A DNA stretch of 64,000 bases from an uncultured SAR86 cluster bacterium. GTDB taxonomy: Bacteria > Pseudomonadota > Gammaproteobacteria > Magnimaribacterales > Magnimaribacteraceae. This document shows positions 34,500-43,723 of the stretch, in pieces (the first letter of the stretch is position 1; each line of letters opens with the position of its first letter). The notes under the pieces are model-generated. The model saw only the letters and a list, made by a program, of their open reading frames with translations, was not told the DNA's origin and did no database searches. Where the stretch lies: positions 1 through 64,000 of the forward strand of contig CACBUE010000004.1 in assembly GCA_902542325.1 (NCBI GenBank), read 5' to 3'. The translations under genes and the position numbers were made by a program.

Positions 34500-37481
34500 T
34501 TATTGATTGTAGATATTAGTAACTATGGCTGAGAGTTCTTCCATAGAAACCTCATCTTTCTTGACCATTCCGGCAACATTTTTTTCAAGCATCTCTATTT
34601 GCACTTCCGTAAGATCTTTGCCTGAATATACAAGCACAGGAGCCCTTTCCGTTTCATTAAATTCCTTCATATAATTCTCTAAGAACTCAAATCCATCCAT
34701 TCGTGGCATCTCTAAATCAAGAACAATTAGGTTTGGATTTTTATTTAATTTTTCTAAGCCCTCTTTGCCATCTTTGGCAGTATCAAATTTAAAGCCGGCA
34801 TCACTTAGCATTCGAGAGAGTAAATCACGCACATCGGCATCATCATCAATGATCAAAACGGTTCCATCCTGATCAGCTACAGAAATAAGTCTGGATACCG
34901 TTTCCAGGAATAAATCCCTATTGATTGGTTTTGTTAAATAATCGTCAGCACCTAGTGACTGAGATAAAACATCTTGTGACAATTGACTTACCATGACTAC
35001 AGGCATTTCCTTAAGTTCAGGATCACTTTTACATTCCTTCAATATTGACCATCCGTCTCTTCCAGGCATCAAAACATCCAAAAGAAGTAGCTTTGGTTTC
35101 ATCTCTCTTACAATTTGCATACCCTTTTCACTATCAACAGCACCTACCAGTTTTAAACCTATTTTTGATAAAGTTCTCCTTATTAGGTCGTGCATAGCAA
35201 CATCATCATCAATTAATACCACTATCTTTTCTTCTTCAGTTAATTTATCAATTGAGTTGCCACCTTCAACTTCATCATAATCTTGAGGACATTCCCTTGG
35301 GACATACAGAGTAAAGACCGATCCAACTCCTAGTTCACTAGTAACAATTACGTCACCTCCCATCATCTCAGCTAATTTTTTTGTGATGGGAAGTCCGAGT
35401 CCTGTACCGCCATGTTTTGCAGAAGTTGACCTTTCTGCCTGTTCATATTCTCTAAAAACCTTGCTTAGCCCTTCCTCAGACATACCTTCGCCTGTATCAG
35501 TTACAGCAAATCTAATCATCTCTATGCCTTCTTCTACAAAGGTATCAACATCTAGGGTAACAGTTCCATTCGAGGTGAACTTAAAACCATTACTGAGAAA
35601 ATTTGTTAGGCATTGTCTTATCTTAGTTTCATCTTGTGTCATGGAACCAAGCGCATCTTGCAGATTAACCTTAAATCCATTGTCATTTGATGCTGCTAGT
35701 GGGCCTGTCACATCCTTTATAGTATCAACCATGCCTTCTATCTCGAAACTAGTAAGGTATAGCTCCATTCTTCCGGCTTCTATCTTGGAAATGTCTAAAA
35801 TATTGTTGATAAGGGATAAGAGGTGGCTTCCAGCCGAAGTAATTTTCTTTAGATCAGGCAGTAAATCATCATAACCAAGGTCTTCACAATCCTCTGCTAA
35901 CATCTCTCCATAACCTAAGATTGCATTTAAGGGTGTTCTTAATTCATGGCTCATATTTGCAAAGAATCTAGTTTTCTCAGCATTTGCGTCTCTAGCCTCG
36001 TCTCTAGAAGTTTCCATCTCACTTGTTCGAGCTGAAATTAATGCATTTACCTCATCCGACATTCTCGAGAAAGCTAAAGACATTAATTCTACGGAAGCTT
36101 CTTCATTACCAGCACCATCTCCCTCTTTAGCAAGTTCAGTCATTTTCTTAATATCGTCGAGAATAAGTTTCTGTGCGTTACCTTCTAACTGATCTGCGAG
36201 GAAAGACATTTTTTCAATTATCACTCTATCTCTTTCTTTTCTTCTTTTTGCCTGTTCTTTTCTGATGTCTTCCATCTCCAAGAGATGGCCTCTGTAACTA
36301 TGAAGTGCTGTGGAAAGGTGACCTACTTCATCATTTTTTGAGGCTAAGAGTCCATGGCGTTCAGGCATCTTTTGAGTATGATCTCCTTGCGTCAAACCTT
36401 CTAAAACTGCAATTGCTCGTGTAATTCCTCCAAATGTTCTGTAGGTTATGTAAGCAGTCAAACCAACAATAAATAAAATCATAAGAGCTGATATGAAATA
36501 ACTCCTTGCAAGAACTTCAGAGGCCCTTTCCATTGCAAGCTTCTCATCTTTAAAAATAAATAATTCTGCCTGATCTGAAGATAGATAAGTGCTTAAAGGA
36601 ATTAAAGTGATAGAGGCTCCTAAATCAGTATCCTTTGAGCTATGCCTACTTCCATTTTGGATCATCAATGCATTAGCCTGTTTTACAATTTCTGAATAAT
36701 TTTCGATGCCGAATCTTGATTCAGAGCTGAAATCATCGGAGGAATAATCTTCTTCAAGAGAGATTAGACCTTCCGGAGTTTTGATGCCTGTTCTGACCTC
36801 AAACTCATCTTCAAAAATCTCAATAGCTTTTCTTACATCAACTCCCAAAATTATATTGGCAAAAGTTTCCTGATTTACTTTTATTGGAAAAGAATAAGTT
36901 TGATTCAATGTAGCTGTTTCATTTTCATCAACATCAAGAATCTTTAGTGTTGACTGTCTTGGTCTTTCAGAAATATCCTTAATATGTGAATCTAAATATG
37001 AAAAAAATTCTGGCCTAGCTTTTGGGCTGCATGCATCAATACCCAGTAAATCAAGTGCGCTACCACAATAAAATCTTTGGCCATTTGGAAAATATGCCAT
37101 AACAAAGCTTAACTCTCCATCATCCAACTCCTCTTCAAAAATATATTCAATTAAGTATTGAAGGTCTCCAAGGGACTTGTTTTCAATGGTATTGAAAATT
37201 GGATTTAAATAACTGCCTGAAGAATCGACTTCGTCGATAAAAGTTTCATCATCTGGGTCCCAGATATCGCCTTTTTCACCAAAACCTGGAAGCCAACTTC
37301 CCATGGATTCATAGGTACTATTGAAGGTTTGATACCAAGCTGACTCATAAAGTACTACCAAGGACTCACCAGCAGCATCTTCCTGAATTGAATCTCTACT
37401 ATCTGTAGAAAAATAAAAAACTACCGTTACTAGTAGGTATCCTACTACTACAAACAGCAGAAGTTGCAGTCTAATTGACAT
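34500..37481 (-). CDS. Membrane hybrid histidine kinase with two receivers
   Basis: 993 residues. TM1 (about 5-25), a large periplasmic sensor region (about 26-325), TM2 (about 328-348), HAMP, coiled coil, HisKA with SHELRTPLNAI (His near 513), HATPase (DTGEGMSEEG, GGTGLGLPI), then two receivers with Asp near 800 (LLLDVLMPG) and 920 (LIVLDLEMP). No HPt domain is fused, so an external one, or the lone receiver next door, would complete the relay. The sensor signal is unknown. Confidence 0.93.
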   Translation of the reverse strand: MSIRLQLLLFVVVGYLLVTVVFYFSTDSRDSIQEDAAGESLVVLYESAWYQTFNSTYESMGSWLPGFGEKGDIWDPDDETFIDEVDSSGSYLNPIFNTIENKSLGDLQYLIEYIFEEELDDGELSFVMAYFPNGQRFYCGSALDLLGIDACSPKARPEFFSYLDSHIKDISERPRQSTLKILDVDENETATLNQTYSFPIKVNQETFANIILGVDVRKAIEIFEDEFEVRTGIKTPEGLISLEEDYSSDDFSSESRFGIENYSEIVKQANALMIQNGSRHSSKDTDLGASITLIPLSTYLSSDQAELFIFKDEKLAMERASEVLARSYFISALMILFIVGLTAYITYRTFGGITRAIAVLEGLTQGDHTQKMPERHGLLASKNDEVGHLSTALHSYRGHLLEMEDIRKEQAKRRKERDRVIIEKMSFLADQLEGNAQKLILDDIKKMTELAKEGDGAGNEEASVELMSLAFSRMSDEVNALISARTSEMETSRDEARDANAEKTRFFANMSHELRTPLNAILGYGEMLAEDCEDLGYDDLLPDLKKITSAGSHLLSLINNILDISKIEAGRMELYLTSFEIEGMVDTIKDVTGPLAASNDNGFKVNLQDALGSMTQDETKIRQCLTNFLSNGFKFTSNGTVTLDVDTFVEEGIEMIRFAVTDTGEGMSEEGLSKVFREYEQAERSTSAKHGGTGLGLPITKKLAEMMGGDVIVTSELGVGSVFTLYVPRECPQDYDEVEGGNSIDKLTEEEKIVVLIDDDVAMHDLIRRTLSKIGLKLVGAVDSEKGMQIVREMKPKLLLLDVLMPGRDGWSILKECKSDPELKEMPVVMVSQLSQDVLSQSLGADDYLTKPINRDLFLETVSRLISVADQDGTVLIIDDDADVRDLLSRMLSDAGFKFDTAKDGKEGLEKLNKNPNLIVLDLEMPRMDGFEFLENYMKEFNETERAPVLVYSGKDLTEVQIEMLEKNVAGMVKKDEVSMEELSAIVTNIYNQ

Positions 37482-37510
37482 ATTTGAGAGAAATGCCTAA
37501 AAAAACAACC

Positions 37511-37903
37511 TTACTGCAGATTGAAATTTAATCTAACTTGAACATTGTTAGCTTTGACAGATTGATCGTTGAAGGAAGGCGGCACATATACCCATTTTCT
37601 TACAGCTTTAATTGCCGATCTTTCGAAAACACCCTGAGGTGAAGCTTCTACTACATAAGGATCTAAGACTGCTCCATCTGTATCTACGTCAAACTCAACA
37701 ATTACATATCCTTCTTTGCCAAGCCTCAAGGCTTTTCGCGGGAAAGAAGGAGGCTTTGCATAATTTCTCTCAACAGTAATCTCTGTTTCGTCTTCTCCAA
37801 CATATCCTATGTCTGAAATCGCAGAGACACTTGAAGTAAATATTGCTGCCACAAAAATAGCTATGCTTCTTGATGATATTTTATAAACTTTATTTAAAGA
37901 CAT
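37511..37903 (-). CDS. TonB C-terminal-domain protein
   Basis: 130 residues. An N-terminal signal or anchor (about 12-32) is followed almost directly by a TonB C-terminal domain (YAKPPSFPRKALRLGKEGYVIVEFDVDTDG ... AIKAVRKWVYVP). The proline-rich linker of true TonB is missing, so it cannot span the periplasm in the usual way. No exbB/exbD nearby. It is 29 bp downstream of the kinase gene on the same strand. Confidence 0.83.
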   Translation of the reverse strand: MSLNKVYKISSRSIAIFVAAIFTSSVSAISDIGYVGEDETEITVERNYAKPPSFPRKALRLGKEGYVIVEFDVDTDGAVLDPYVVEASPQGVFERSAIKAVRKWVYVPPSFNDQSVKANNVQVRLNFNLQ

Positions 37904-37961
37904 TATGGTTTACTCCTGTATATATCTATATTATACACTTTTTATAAATCTTAAGATCACA

Positions 37962-38384
37962 ATGAGTAAATCAAAGAAAGTTAAGCACTACTTGGCAGGG
38001 CAACGTTACTGGGAAGTATTTGTCATTGATAAAGAGGAAACGGTAGGACACGCTTGTGAATTGATGGATAAAAATAGAATTGGAGCTTTGATCGTAGTTG
38101 ATAAAAAAACTGATGTTGAACACAGTCATGTCATTGGAATAGTCACAGAGAGAGATATCGTTAAGACCATTTCGCATCATTTAGATAATATTGAAGATAG
38201 AACAGTCGATCAAATAATGACTAATTCTGTTGTCAGCACCACACCTGATGCAACATCTGAAGAAGCAGTAAATTTGATGGTTGAAAATCAAATAAGACAT
38301 TTAGCCGTGATGGAAGAAGATATATTGTTAGGTGTAATTTCAATGCGTGATCTTTTCTATTCATTAAATTACTTGAACAAGTAG
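37962..38384 (+). CDS. CBS-domain pair protein
   Basis: About 140 residues from the ATG at 37962 (MSKSKKVKHYL); an ATG at 37905 would add 19 hydrophobic residues and is less likely. Two CBS motifs (about 15-75 and 80-138) with GIVTERDIVKTI and GVISMRDLFYSL bind adenine nucleotides in related proteins. A sensor or regulatory role is likely; the partner is unknown. Its stop overlaps the GTG of the next gene by 1 bp. Confidence 0.87.
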   Translation: MSKSKKVKHYLAGQRYWEVFVIDKEETVGHACELMDKNRIGALIVVDKKTDVEHSHVIGIVTERDIVKTISHHLDNIEDRTVDQIMTNSVVSTTPDATSEEAVNLMVENQIRHLAVMEEDILLGVISMRDLFYSLNYLNK

Positions 38385-38785
38385 TGAAAATCCTTTTTGC
38401 ATGTGTTGAAAATTCATGCAGAAGCCAGATAGCTGAGGCTTTAGCAAAAAAAATTTCTCCCCATAAATTTGATTTCTATAGTGCTGGATCTAAACCCAGT
38501 GGGATCATAAATCCTATGGCAATAAAATTACTAAATTCTCAAGGAGTTTATTTAACTGATCAGAGATCAAAGGATGTTTCTGAATTTATAAATATCAAGA
38601 TAGATTATTTAGTTTTAATGGGATGTGGAGACGAATGTCCTAATTTAGTTGCCGAGAAAAGAATTGAATGGGATATTCCTGATCCTAAAGATATGGAAGA
38701 GCCCGAATTTCTTAAAGTTATAGAGAATATAAGAGGTAAAGTTAAAAAATTAATTAAAACTATCGATAACGGATATTCTCTCTAG
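38384..38785 (+). CDS. Low-molecular-weight phosphatase / arsenate reductase-like
   Basis: 133 residues, starting with GTG at 38384. The P-loop CVENSCRSQ (Cys7, Arg13) is the CX5R signature of LMW tyrosine phosphatases and thioredoxin-type ArsC, and DIPDPKDM holds the catalytic Asp. The NSCRSQ form is typical of ArsC. The Cys pair of the arsenate relay is not clear, and no arsB or arsR is near. The 3' end overlaps the convergent lldD by 26 bp. Confidence 0.85.
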   Translation: MKILFACVENSCRSQIAEALAKKISPHKFDFYSAGSKPSGIINPMAIKLLNSQGVYLTDQRSKDVSEFINIKIDYLVLMGCGDECPNLVAEKRIEWDIPDPKDMEEPEFLKVIENIRGKVKKLIKTIDNGYSL

Positions 38786-39905
38786 AGAGTTCTTTTAGAG
38801 AGGTGACTCCCATCAATCTCATATCTCGCTCAATTTCTAATTTCATCAACTCTAAGGCTCTCTCAACCCCATCCTGTCCAGCTGCCGCCAAAGCGTATAA
38901 GTAGAATCTTCCTCCACCAACAGCTTTAGCTCCAAGTGAAAGTGCTTTCAACACATGGGTACCCCTTTGTATACCGCTATCCATAATAACATCTATATCA
39001 TCCCCTACTGCATCCACTATTTCTGCTAACTGATCAAAGGGAGACCTACTCCCATCTAACTGTCTTCCGCCATGATTAGATATGACAATACCTGTACATC
39101 CGATTTCAACGGCCTTTCTTGCGTCTTCGACGCTCATGATCCCCTTTAAGCAAAATTGTCCATCCCAATATTCAACCATTCTTGAAACATCATCCCAATT
39201 TAAATTAGGATCAAGCATTTCGGTAAAGTATCTTCCAATGGAGATAGGCCCGTCAGACATGTCTACATGATCATCTAATTGAGGTAGAGAAAACTTCTCG
39301 TGAGTAAGGTAATTGAATGCCCACATTGGCTTAACCGCAAACTGAAAAATTCCATTCAAACTTAGTTTAAATGGTATAGAAAAGCCTGTTTTTAAATCTC
39401 TTTCTCTGTTTCCTCCCGTTATCGTATCAACAGTAAGCATCATGATATCAACATCCGCATTTTTTGCGTTTTCCAACATGACTTTATTGAGTTCTCTGTC
39501 TTTATGAAAGTAAAATTGATAACACTGGGGTCCTGGGTATCTCTTTCTTACATCAGCAAGGCTTACAGTCCCAAGAGAAGAAACACCAAATAAAGTTCCA
39601 TATTTATCTGCTGCTGCAGCTACTGCATTTTCACCTTGATGATGGAATACTCTTTGTAAAGCTGTTGGTGAGCAATAAATTGGCATATCTAATTTCTTAC
39701 CCAAAATTTCAACTGACATGTCAATATCCTGAACACCCCGCAATACATTAGGAACTAAATCGCAGTCATCAAAACTCTTTGTGTTTCTTTCATAAGTGCT
39801 CTCATCATCTGCAGCACCATCAATATAATTGAAAATCGGGCTAGGTAAACGTTTTCGGGCTAACTCTCTAAAGTCAGCAAAACTATGGCAATCTTTCAAA
39901 CGCAT
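38760..39905 (-). CDS. lldD: FMN-dependent L-lactate dehydrogenase family
   Basis: Alpha-hydroxy acid oxidase family. 381 residues. FMN and catalytic motifs are intact: FNYIDGAADDE, YQFYFHKDR, VISNHGGRQLDGSR (catalytic His) and DSGIQRGTHVLKAL. The length and the C-terminal DMRLMGVTSLKEL fit LldD, although glycolate or mandelate oxidases are possible. It is expected to deliver electrons from lactate to the respiratory chain. Confidence 0.88.
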   Translation of the reverse strand: MRLKDCHSFADFRELARKRLPSPIFNYIDGAADDESTYERNTKSFDDCDLVPNVLRGVQDIDMSVEILGKKLDMPIYCSPTALQRVFHHQGENAVAAAADKYGTLFGVSSLGTVSLADVRKRYPGPQCYQFYFHKDRELNKVMLENAKNADVDIMMLTVDTITGGNRERDLKTGFSIPFKLSLNGIFQFAVKPMWAFNYLTHEKFSLPQLDDHVDMSDGPISIGRYFTEMLDPNLNWDDVSRMVEYWDGQFCLKGIMSVEDARKAVEIGCTGIVISNHGGRQLDGSRSPFDQLAEIVDAVGDDIDVIMDSGIQRGTHVLKALSLGAKAVGGGRFYLYALAAAGQDGVERALELMKLEIERDMRLMGVTSLKELSRENIRYR

Positions 39906-39955
39906 AACAATTTGAATGCTAAGAACCTTTAAAAAGCTATTTGATTTCCTGAATA

Positions 39956-40870
39956 TTATTTTTTACTTTCTTGTATGAGAGTAAAAGCCTTCATGGATTG
40001 ATCCCCGCCCTGATAACAAAGAGTTGCATCTGTCATATCAGAAATTTGATCCCAGCCTGATTCAATATTTTCAGCCGTCAATTCATCACCAGTGCCTAAA
40101 TAGATACCTTTTGTTTCATGAATCATAACCCTAGTGAAGACACCAGCTCCTGCAGCAATGATTACACCTGTGGGTGCATCTTCAGAGACCATATAAGTTA
40201 CGGCAGGAGTTACATATTCTGGTTTGATTTGTTCAATAACATCCTCTGGCATTAAACTTTCAGTCATTCTTGTACCGGCTAGAGGTGCAAGAGTATTGCA
40301 TTTAACATTATACTTAGCTCCTTCAAGTTTAAGTGTATTCATAAGGCCAACTACTCCCATCTTTGCAGATCCATAATTAGTTTGACCGAAGTTTCCATAA
40401 AGTCCACTCGATGAAGATGTCATTACTATTCTTCCATAGTTCTGTTCTTTCATAATTTCCCAAACTGCTTTTGTGCAGTTTACACTTCCCATAAGGTGAA
40501 CTTCTAAGACCATTCTAAAATCTTGGTCTTCAACTTTAGAAAAACTTTTATCCCTAAGAATACCTGCATTATTAACCAAGATATCAATACGACCATAGGT
40601 ATCCATGACTTCATCAACCATTGCTTTGACTTGTTCTGCATCAGTTACACTAGCTCCATTAGCTATTGCTTCACCGCCAGCAGCTTTTATTTCCTCAACG
40701 ACCATTTCTGCCGCAGAAGAAGAGCCATCATCTGATCCATCTACATTTCCACCTAAGTCATTAACAACAACTTTTGCACCTCTTCTTGCTAGGTCTAATG
40801 CATGACATTTTCCTAATCCTCCACCTGCACCAGTTACAATTGCAACACGATCATTAAATGTAATTGACAT
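39956..40870 (-). CDS. Short-chain dehydrogenase, MFE-2 / 3-hydroxyacyl-CoA type
   Basis: 304 residues. The NAD motif TGAGGGLGKCHAL and the NDLGG segment with an inserted GSDDGSS loop are typical of the 17-beta-HSD type 4 / MFE-2 group. Catalytic YGSAK follows NFGQTN. It probably acts on acyl-CoA chains or steroid-like substrates. It lies in a lipid/amino-acid degradation neighbourhood. Confidence 0.87.
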   Translation of the reverse strand: MSITFNDRVAIVTGAGGGLGKCHALDLARRGAKVVVNDLGGNVDGSDDGSSSAAEMVVEEIKAAGGEAIANGASVTDAEQVKAMVDEVMDTYGRIDILVNNAGILRDKSFSKVEDQDFRMVLEVHLMGSVNCTKAVWEIMKEQNYGRIVMTSSSSGLYGNFGQTNYGSAKMGVVGLMNTLKLEGAKYNVKCNTLAPLAGTRMTESLMPEDVIEQIKPEYVTPAVTYMVSEDAPTGVIIAAGAGVFTRVMIHETKGIYLGTGDELTAENIESGWDQISDMTDATLCYQGGDQSMKAFTLIQESKK

Positions 40871-40913
40871 AATTTCTCCTCTTTATAAATTTAGGCGCAC
40901 ATATTAACTTAAC

Positions 40914-42062
40914 CTAGTTTCTTTGTGAAAAAGCTTTTTCTATTCTATTTAAAGCTTCTTCTAATATAGACTTAGGACATCCAAAATTTAACCGAACATA
41001 GTTTTTATCACCAAACCAAGCGCCATCGTAAACACCAACGCCTGCTTCTTCTATAAAAAAGTTTGCAGGATTATCTAATCCTGTTTCGCTACAGTCTATC
41101 CATGCCAAAAATCCGGCTTCAGGACCCTTTAGAGACAGACCGTCTATATTATTTAATCTTTCCTGTAATAAATTTCTATTTGATTTTAAATACTGTAATA
41201 ATTCAAAGTACCATTCTTGAGCTGCACTATAAGCTGCTTCTGCAGCTACAAATGCAATATTATCTATATGGGCAACAATGCCTTTCGTATTCCTCTTAAA
41301 ATCTTCTCTCAGCATTTCATTAGGTATGATAGCTGCTGCAATTGGAAATCCCGCAAGATTAAAAGTCTTGCAAGGTCCCATAATAGTAATAGAGTTGTTT
41401 TCATTGTGTTTATTTAGACTTGCATAGGGTATGTGTTTTAAACCTTCCTCTAAAATTAAATCAGCATGTATCTCATCACTACAAACAATAATGTTCCTTT
41501 CTTCACAAACTTTAGAAAGTTCTTTTAACTCATCTTCACTGAAAACTGTTCCACCAGGATTTTGAGGATTACATAGAAAAAATAATTTGGTATCTTCTGT
41601 TAAGAGCGTTTCTATAGCATCCATATCAAATTCAAGCCTTCCTTGAGAATCAAATAGATGTGTTTTGATAAATCCCCTTTCCATATTTTCGGGTGCTTCT
41701 GTAAAAGGAGCATAAATTGGAGAAGGCACCATAGCGAGTTCTCCAGGTGCCAGAACAGTTTTACAAGTTACATTTAGACCCACTACTCCACCTGGAATCC
41801 AGACAACCCAATCCTTCTCTATAGACCATCCAGAATTATTTTTTACATTATTAACAAAAACTTCAGTCAAATTACTAGGAATTTCAGAATAACCAAAAAT
41901 TCCTTGAGCTATTCTTTCAGACATGGCACTAGTTATCTCAGGAGGACAAATAAAATCCATATCTGCTATCCACATTGGTATCACGTCATCGTCAGAGAAC
42001 TTCAACCACTTAGTACTATAAGTTTCTTTTCTCGATATTATTTGGTCAAAATCATATTTCAT
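40914..42062 (-). CDS. PatB/MalY-type PLP C-S lyase
   Basis: Fold-type I PLP enzyme that cleaves cystathionine or related C-S bonds. 382 residues. Starts RKETYSTKWLKF, with DMDFICPPEI, NPQNPGG, SDEIHADLI and the PLP lysine in GPCKTFNLAG. All fit the MalY/PatB family. It could also act on DMSP-type or cysteine S-conjugates, which sequence alone does not show. Divergent from the thiolase-like gene. Confidence 0.9.
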   Translation of the reverse strand: MKYDFDQIISRKETYSTKWLKFSDDDVIPMWIADMDFICPPEITSAMSERIAQGIFGYSEIPSNLTEVFVNNVKNNSGWSIEKDWVVWIPGGVVGLNVTCKTVLAPGELAMVPSPIYAPFTEAPENMERGFIKTHLFDSQGRLEFDMDAIETLLTEDTKLFFLCNPQNPGGTVFSEDELKELSKVCEERNIIVCSDEIHADLILEEGLKHIPYASLNKHNENNSITIMGPCKTFNLAGFPIAAAIIPNEMLREDFKRNTKGIVAHIDNIAFVAAEAAYSAAQEWYFELLQYLKSNRNLLQERLNNIDGLSLKGPEAGFLAWIDCSETGLDNPANFFIEEAGVGVYDGAWFGDKNYVRLNFGCPKSILEEALNRIEKAFSQRN

Positions 42063-42153
42063 GAATAAAAATCATATTACTCTAAATTTTGCTTGATACC
42101 TATTGCTCAGTACTGTTTCAGTGGTTAGACTGCGGGTCCTAATAATCTAAATT

Positions 42154-43713
42154 ATGACAGATATTTCATACACAAACGTCAATGATAATACCCCAGTCTT
42201 AGTTGGGAACAGTCAACTCACTGACAAAAAAGGTATTAATGGTTTTAACTACTTAGAAATTCTGAAAGAAGTTTCTAAAAAAGCTATTCTAGATTGTGAT
42301 GCTTCAATAAAGCTCAATGAACATATCGATACCGTGGCGGTGATCAGATTTGTAGCAGATACTCCTCATAGAGACTCTGCAACTTCTAACTTGTGGGGTT
42401 ATCCAAATATGCCAAGAAGTTTATCTAATGCATTAAACATTCCTAACCAAAATGAAATTTATACAACAACAGGTGGCAACTCTCCTCAATTAATGCTTAA
42501 TGAAGTAGCAAATAGAATTAAAGATAATCAAATTGAATGTGCTTTGTTAGCAGGAGGCGAAGCTCTTGATACTTTTGTAGGTAGATTGAAGGAAGGATTG
42601 GAAGTAAATTGGGCAGATGATTCAGGAGGGAGACCTGAATCAATAGGAAAGTCCTTAGATGGAACAAATGATCATGAGAAACTGCATGGATTACTTGATC
42701 CTTCGTCTGTCTATCCACTTTTTGCTAATTCACTAAGAGGTGTGAATCATCAGACTGTCGATGAACACATGCAAGATACAGGAATGTTGTTTGAAGAATT
42801 TTCACGAGTAGCTTCTAATAATGAATTTGCATGGTTCCCAATTCATAGATCTGCCGAAGAAATTGCTGAAGTTAAACCTGAAAATAGAATGATTGGCCTG
42901 CCATACACCAAGTACATGAATTCTATAATGAGAGTAAATCAATCTTGTGCAATAGTCATGATGTCTGCTAAGAAGGCTAGAGAACTCGGTGTTCCAGAAT
43001 CTAAATGGATATTCATGTATTCAGGAGCATGTTTAAATGATATCTGGAATGTTTCTGATAGAGTTGATTATTATTCCTCACCTGCTATTAAAGCCTGTAC
43101 TGATAGCGTCTTTGATTTAGCAAACATTTCAATTAATCAAGTTGACTTTATTGACCTATATTCTTGCTTTCCCTCTGCAGTACAAATTGCTATGAAAGAA
43201 CTATCCTTAGAGGCTGATGATCCAAGAGGCTTGACGGTTACCGGCGGACTTCCTTACTTTGGAGGTCCAGGAAATGCATATGTGATGCACTCAATTGCAA
43301 CTTTGATGGACAAGTTGAGAGCAGAACCTGGAAAGTTTGGTTTAGCTACAGCAAATGGTTGGTATATAACAAAGCATGGTGCAGGTATATTCTCCTCAAA
43401 ACCCTTTGAAGGCGAATGGAATCAAGTTGCTGAAACGTCTCATATACAAAAGTCTATTGATACAGCAGATAAGCCAAATTTTACAGAGACTCCTCAAGGA
43501 GATTGTTCAATAGAAACTTATACAATTACTCATTCTCGAAATGGTCCAGATAAAGGTATTGTCATAGGTCGTCTTAAAGATGGAAAAAGATTTATTGCAA
43601 ATACTGAAAGGGATACCTCTACTTTAGAATACATGTGTCACGAAGAGATGCTTAATGCTCTCGGTACAGTTTCAAATGATGGAAAAAGAAATATTTTTAA
43701 GCCTAATTTATAA
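42154..43713 (+). CDS. Thiolase-like protein lacking the usual nucleophile Cys
   Basis: 519 residues, annotated in relatives as acetyl-CoA acetyltransferase. The N-terminal segment where thiolases carry the acylated Cys reads TTGGNSPQLMLNE, without Cys. The C-terminal half has FGGPGNAYVMHSIA and NGWYITKHGAGI, as in the SCP2-thiolase-like branch. The C-terminal 100 residues look like an added beta domain. Real activity is uncertain. It is 10 bp upstream of mdh. Confidence 0.8.
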   Translation: MTDISYTNVNDNTPVLVGNSQLTDKKGINGFNYLEILKEVSKKAILDCDASIKLNEHIDTVAVIRFVADTPHRDSATSNLWGYPNMPRSLSNALNIPNQNEIYTTTGGNSPQLMLNEVANRIKDNQIECALLAGGEALDTFVGRLKEGLEVNWADDSGGRPESIGKSLDGTNDHEKLHGLLDPSSVYPLFANSLRGVNHQTVDEHMQDTGMLFEEFSRVASNNEFAWFPIHRSAEEIAEVKPENRMIGLPYTKYMNSIMRVNQSCAIVMMSAKKARELGVPESKWIFMYSGACLNDIWNVSDRVDYYSSPAIKACTDSVFDLANISINQVDFIDLYSCFPSAVQIAMKELSLEADDPRGLTVTGGLPYFGGPGNAYVMHSIATLMDKLRAEPGKFGLATANGWYITKHGAGIFSSKPFEGEWNQVAETSHIQKSIDTADKPNFTETPQGDCSIETYTITHSRNGPDKGIVIGRLKDGKRFIANTERDTSTLEYMCHEEMLNALGTVSNDGKRNIFKPNL

Positions 43714-43723
43714 GGAGAAATAA

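Noticed and set aside
38384-38785. Arsenic resistance operon
   Set aside because: Only the ArsC-like gene is present; arsR and arsB are absent nearby.
42085-42153. tRNA-like segment before the thiolase-like gene
   Set aside because: The short GC-richer stretch does not form an acceptor stem or cloverleaf.
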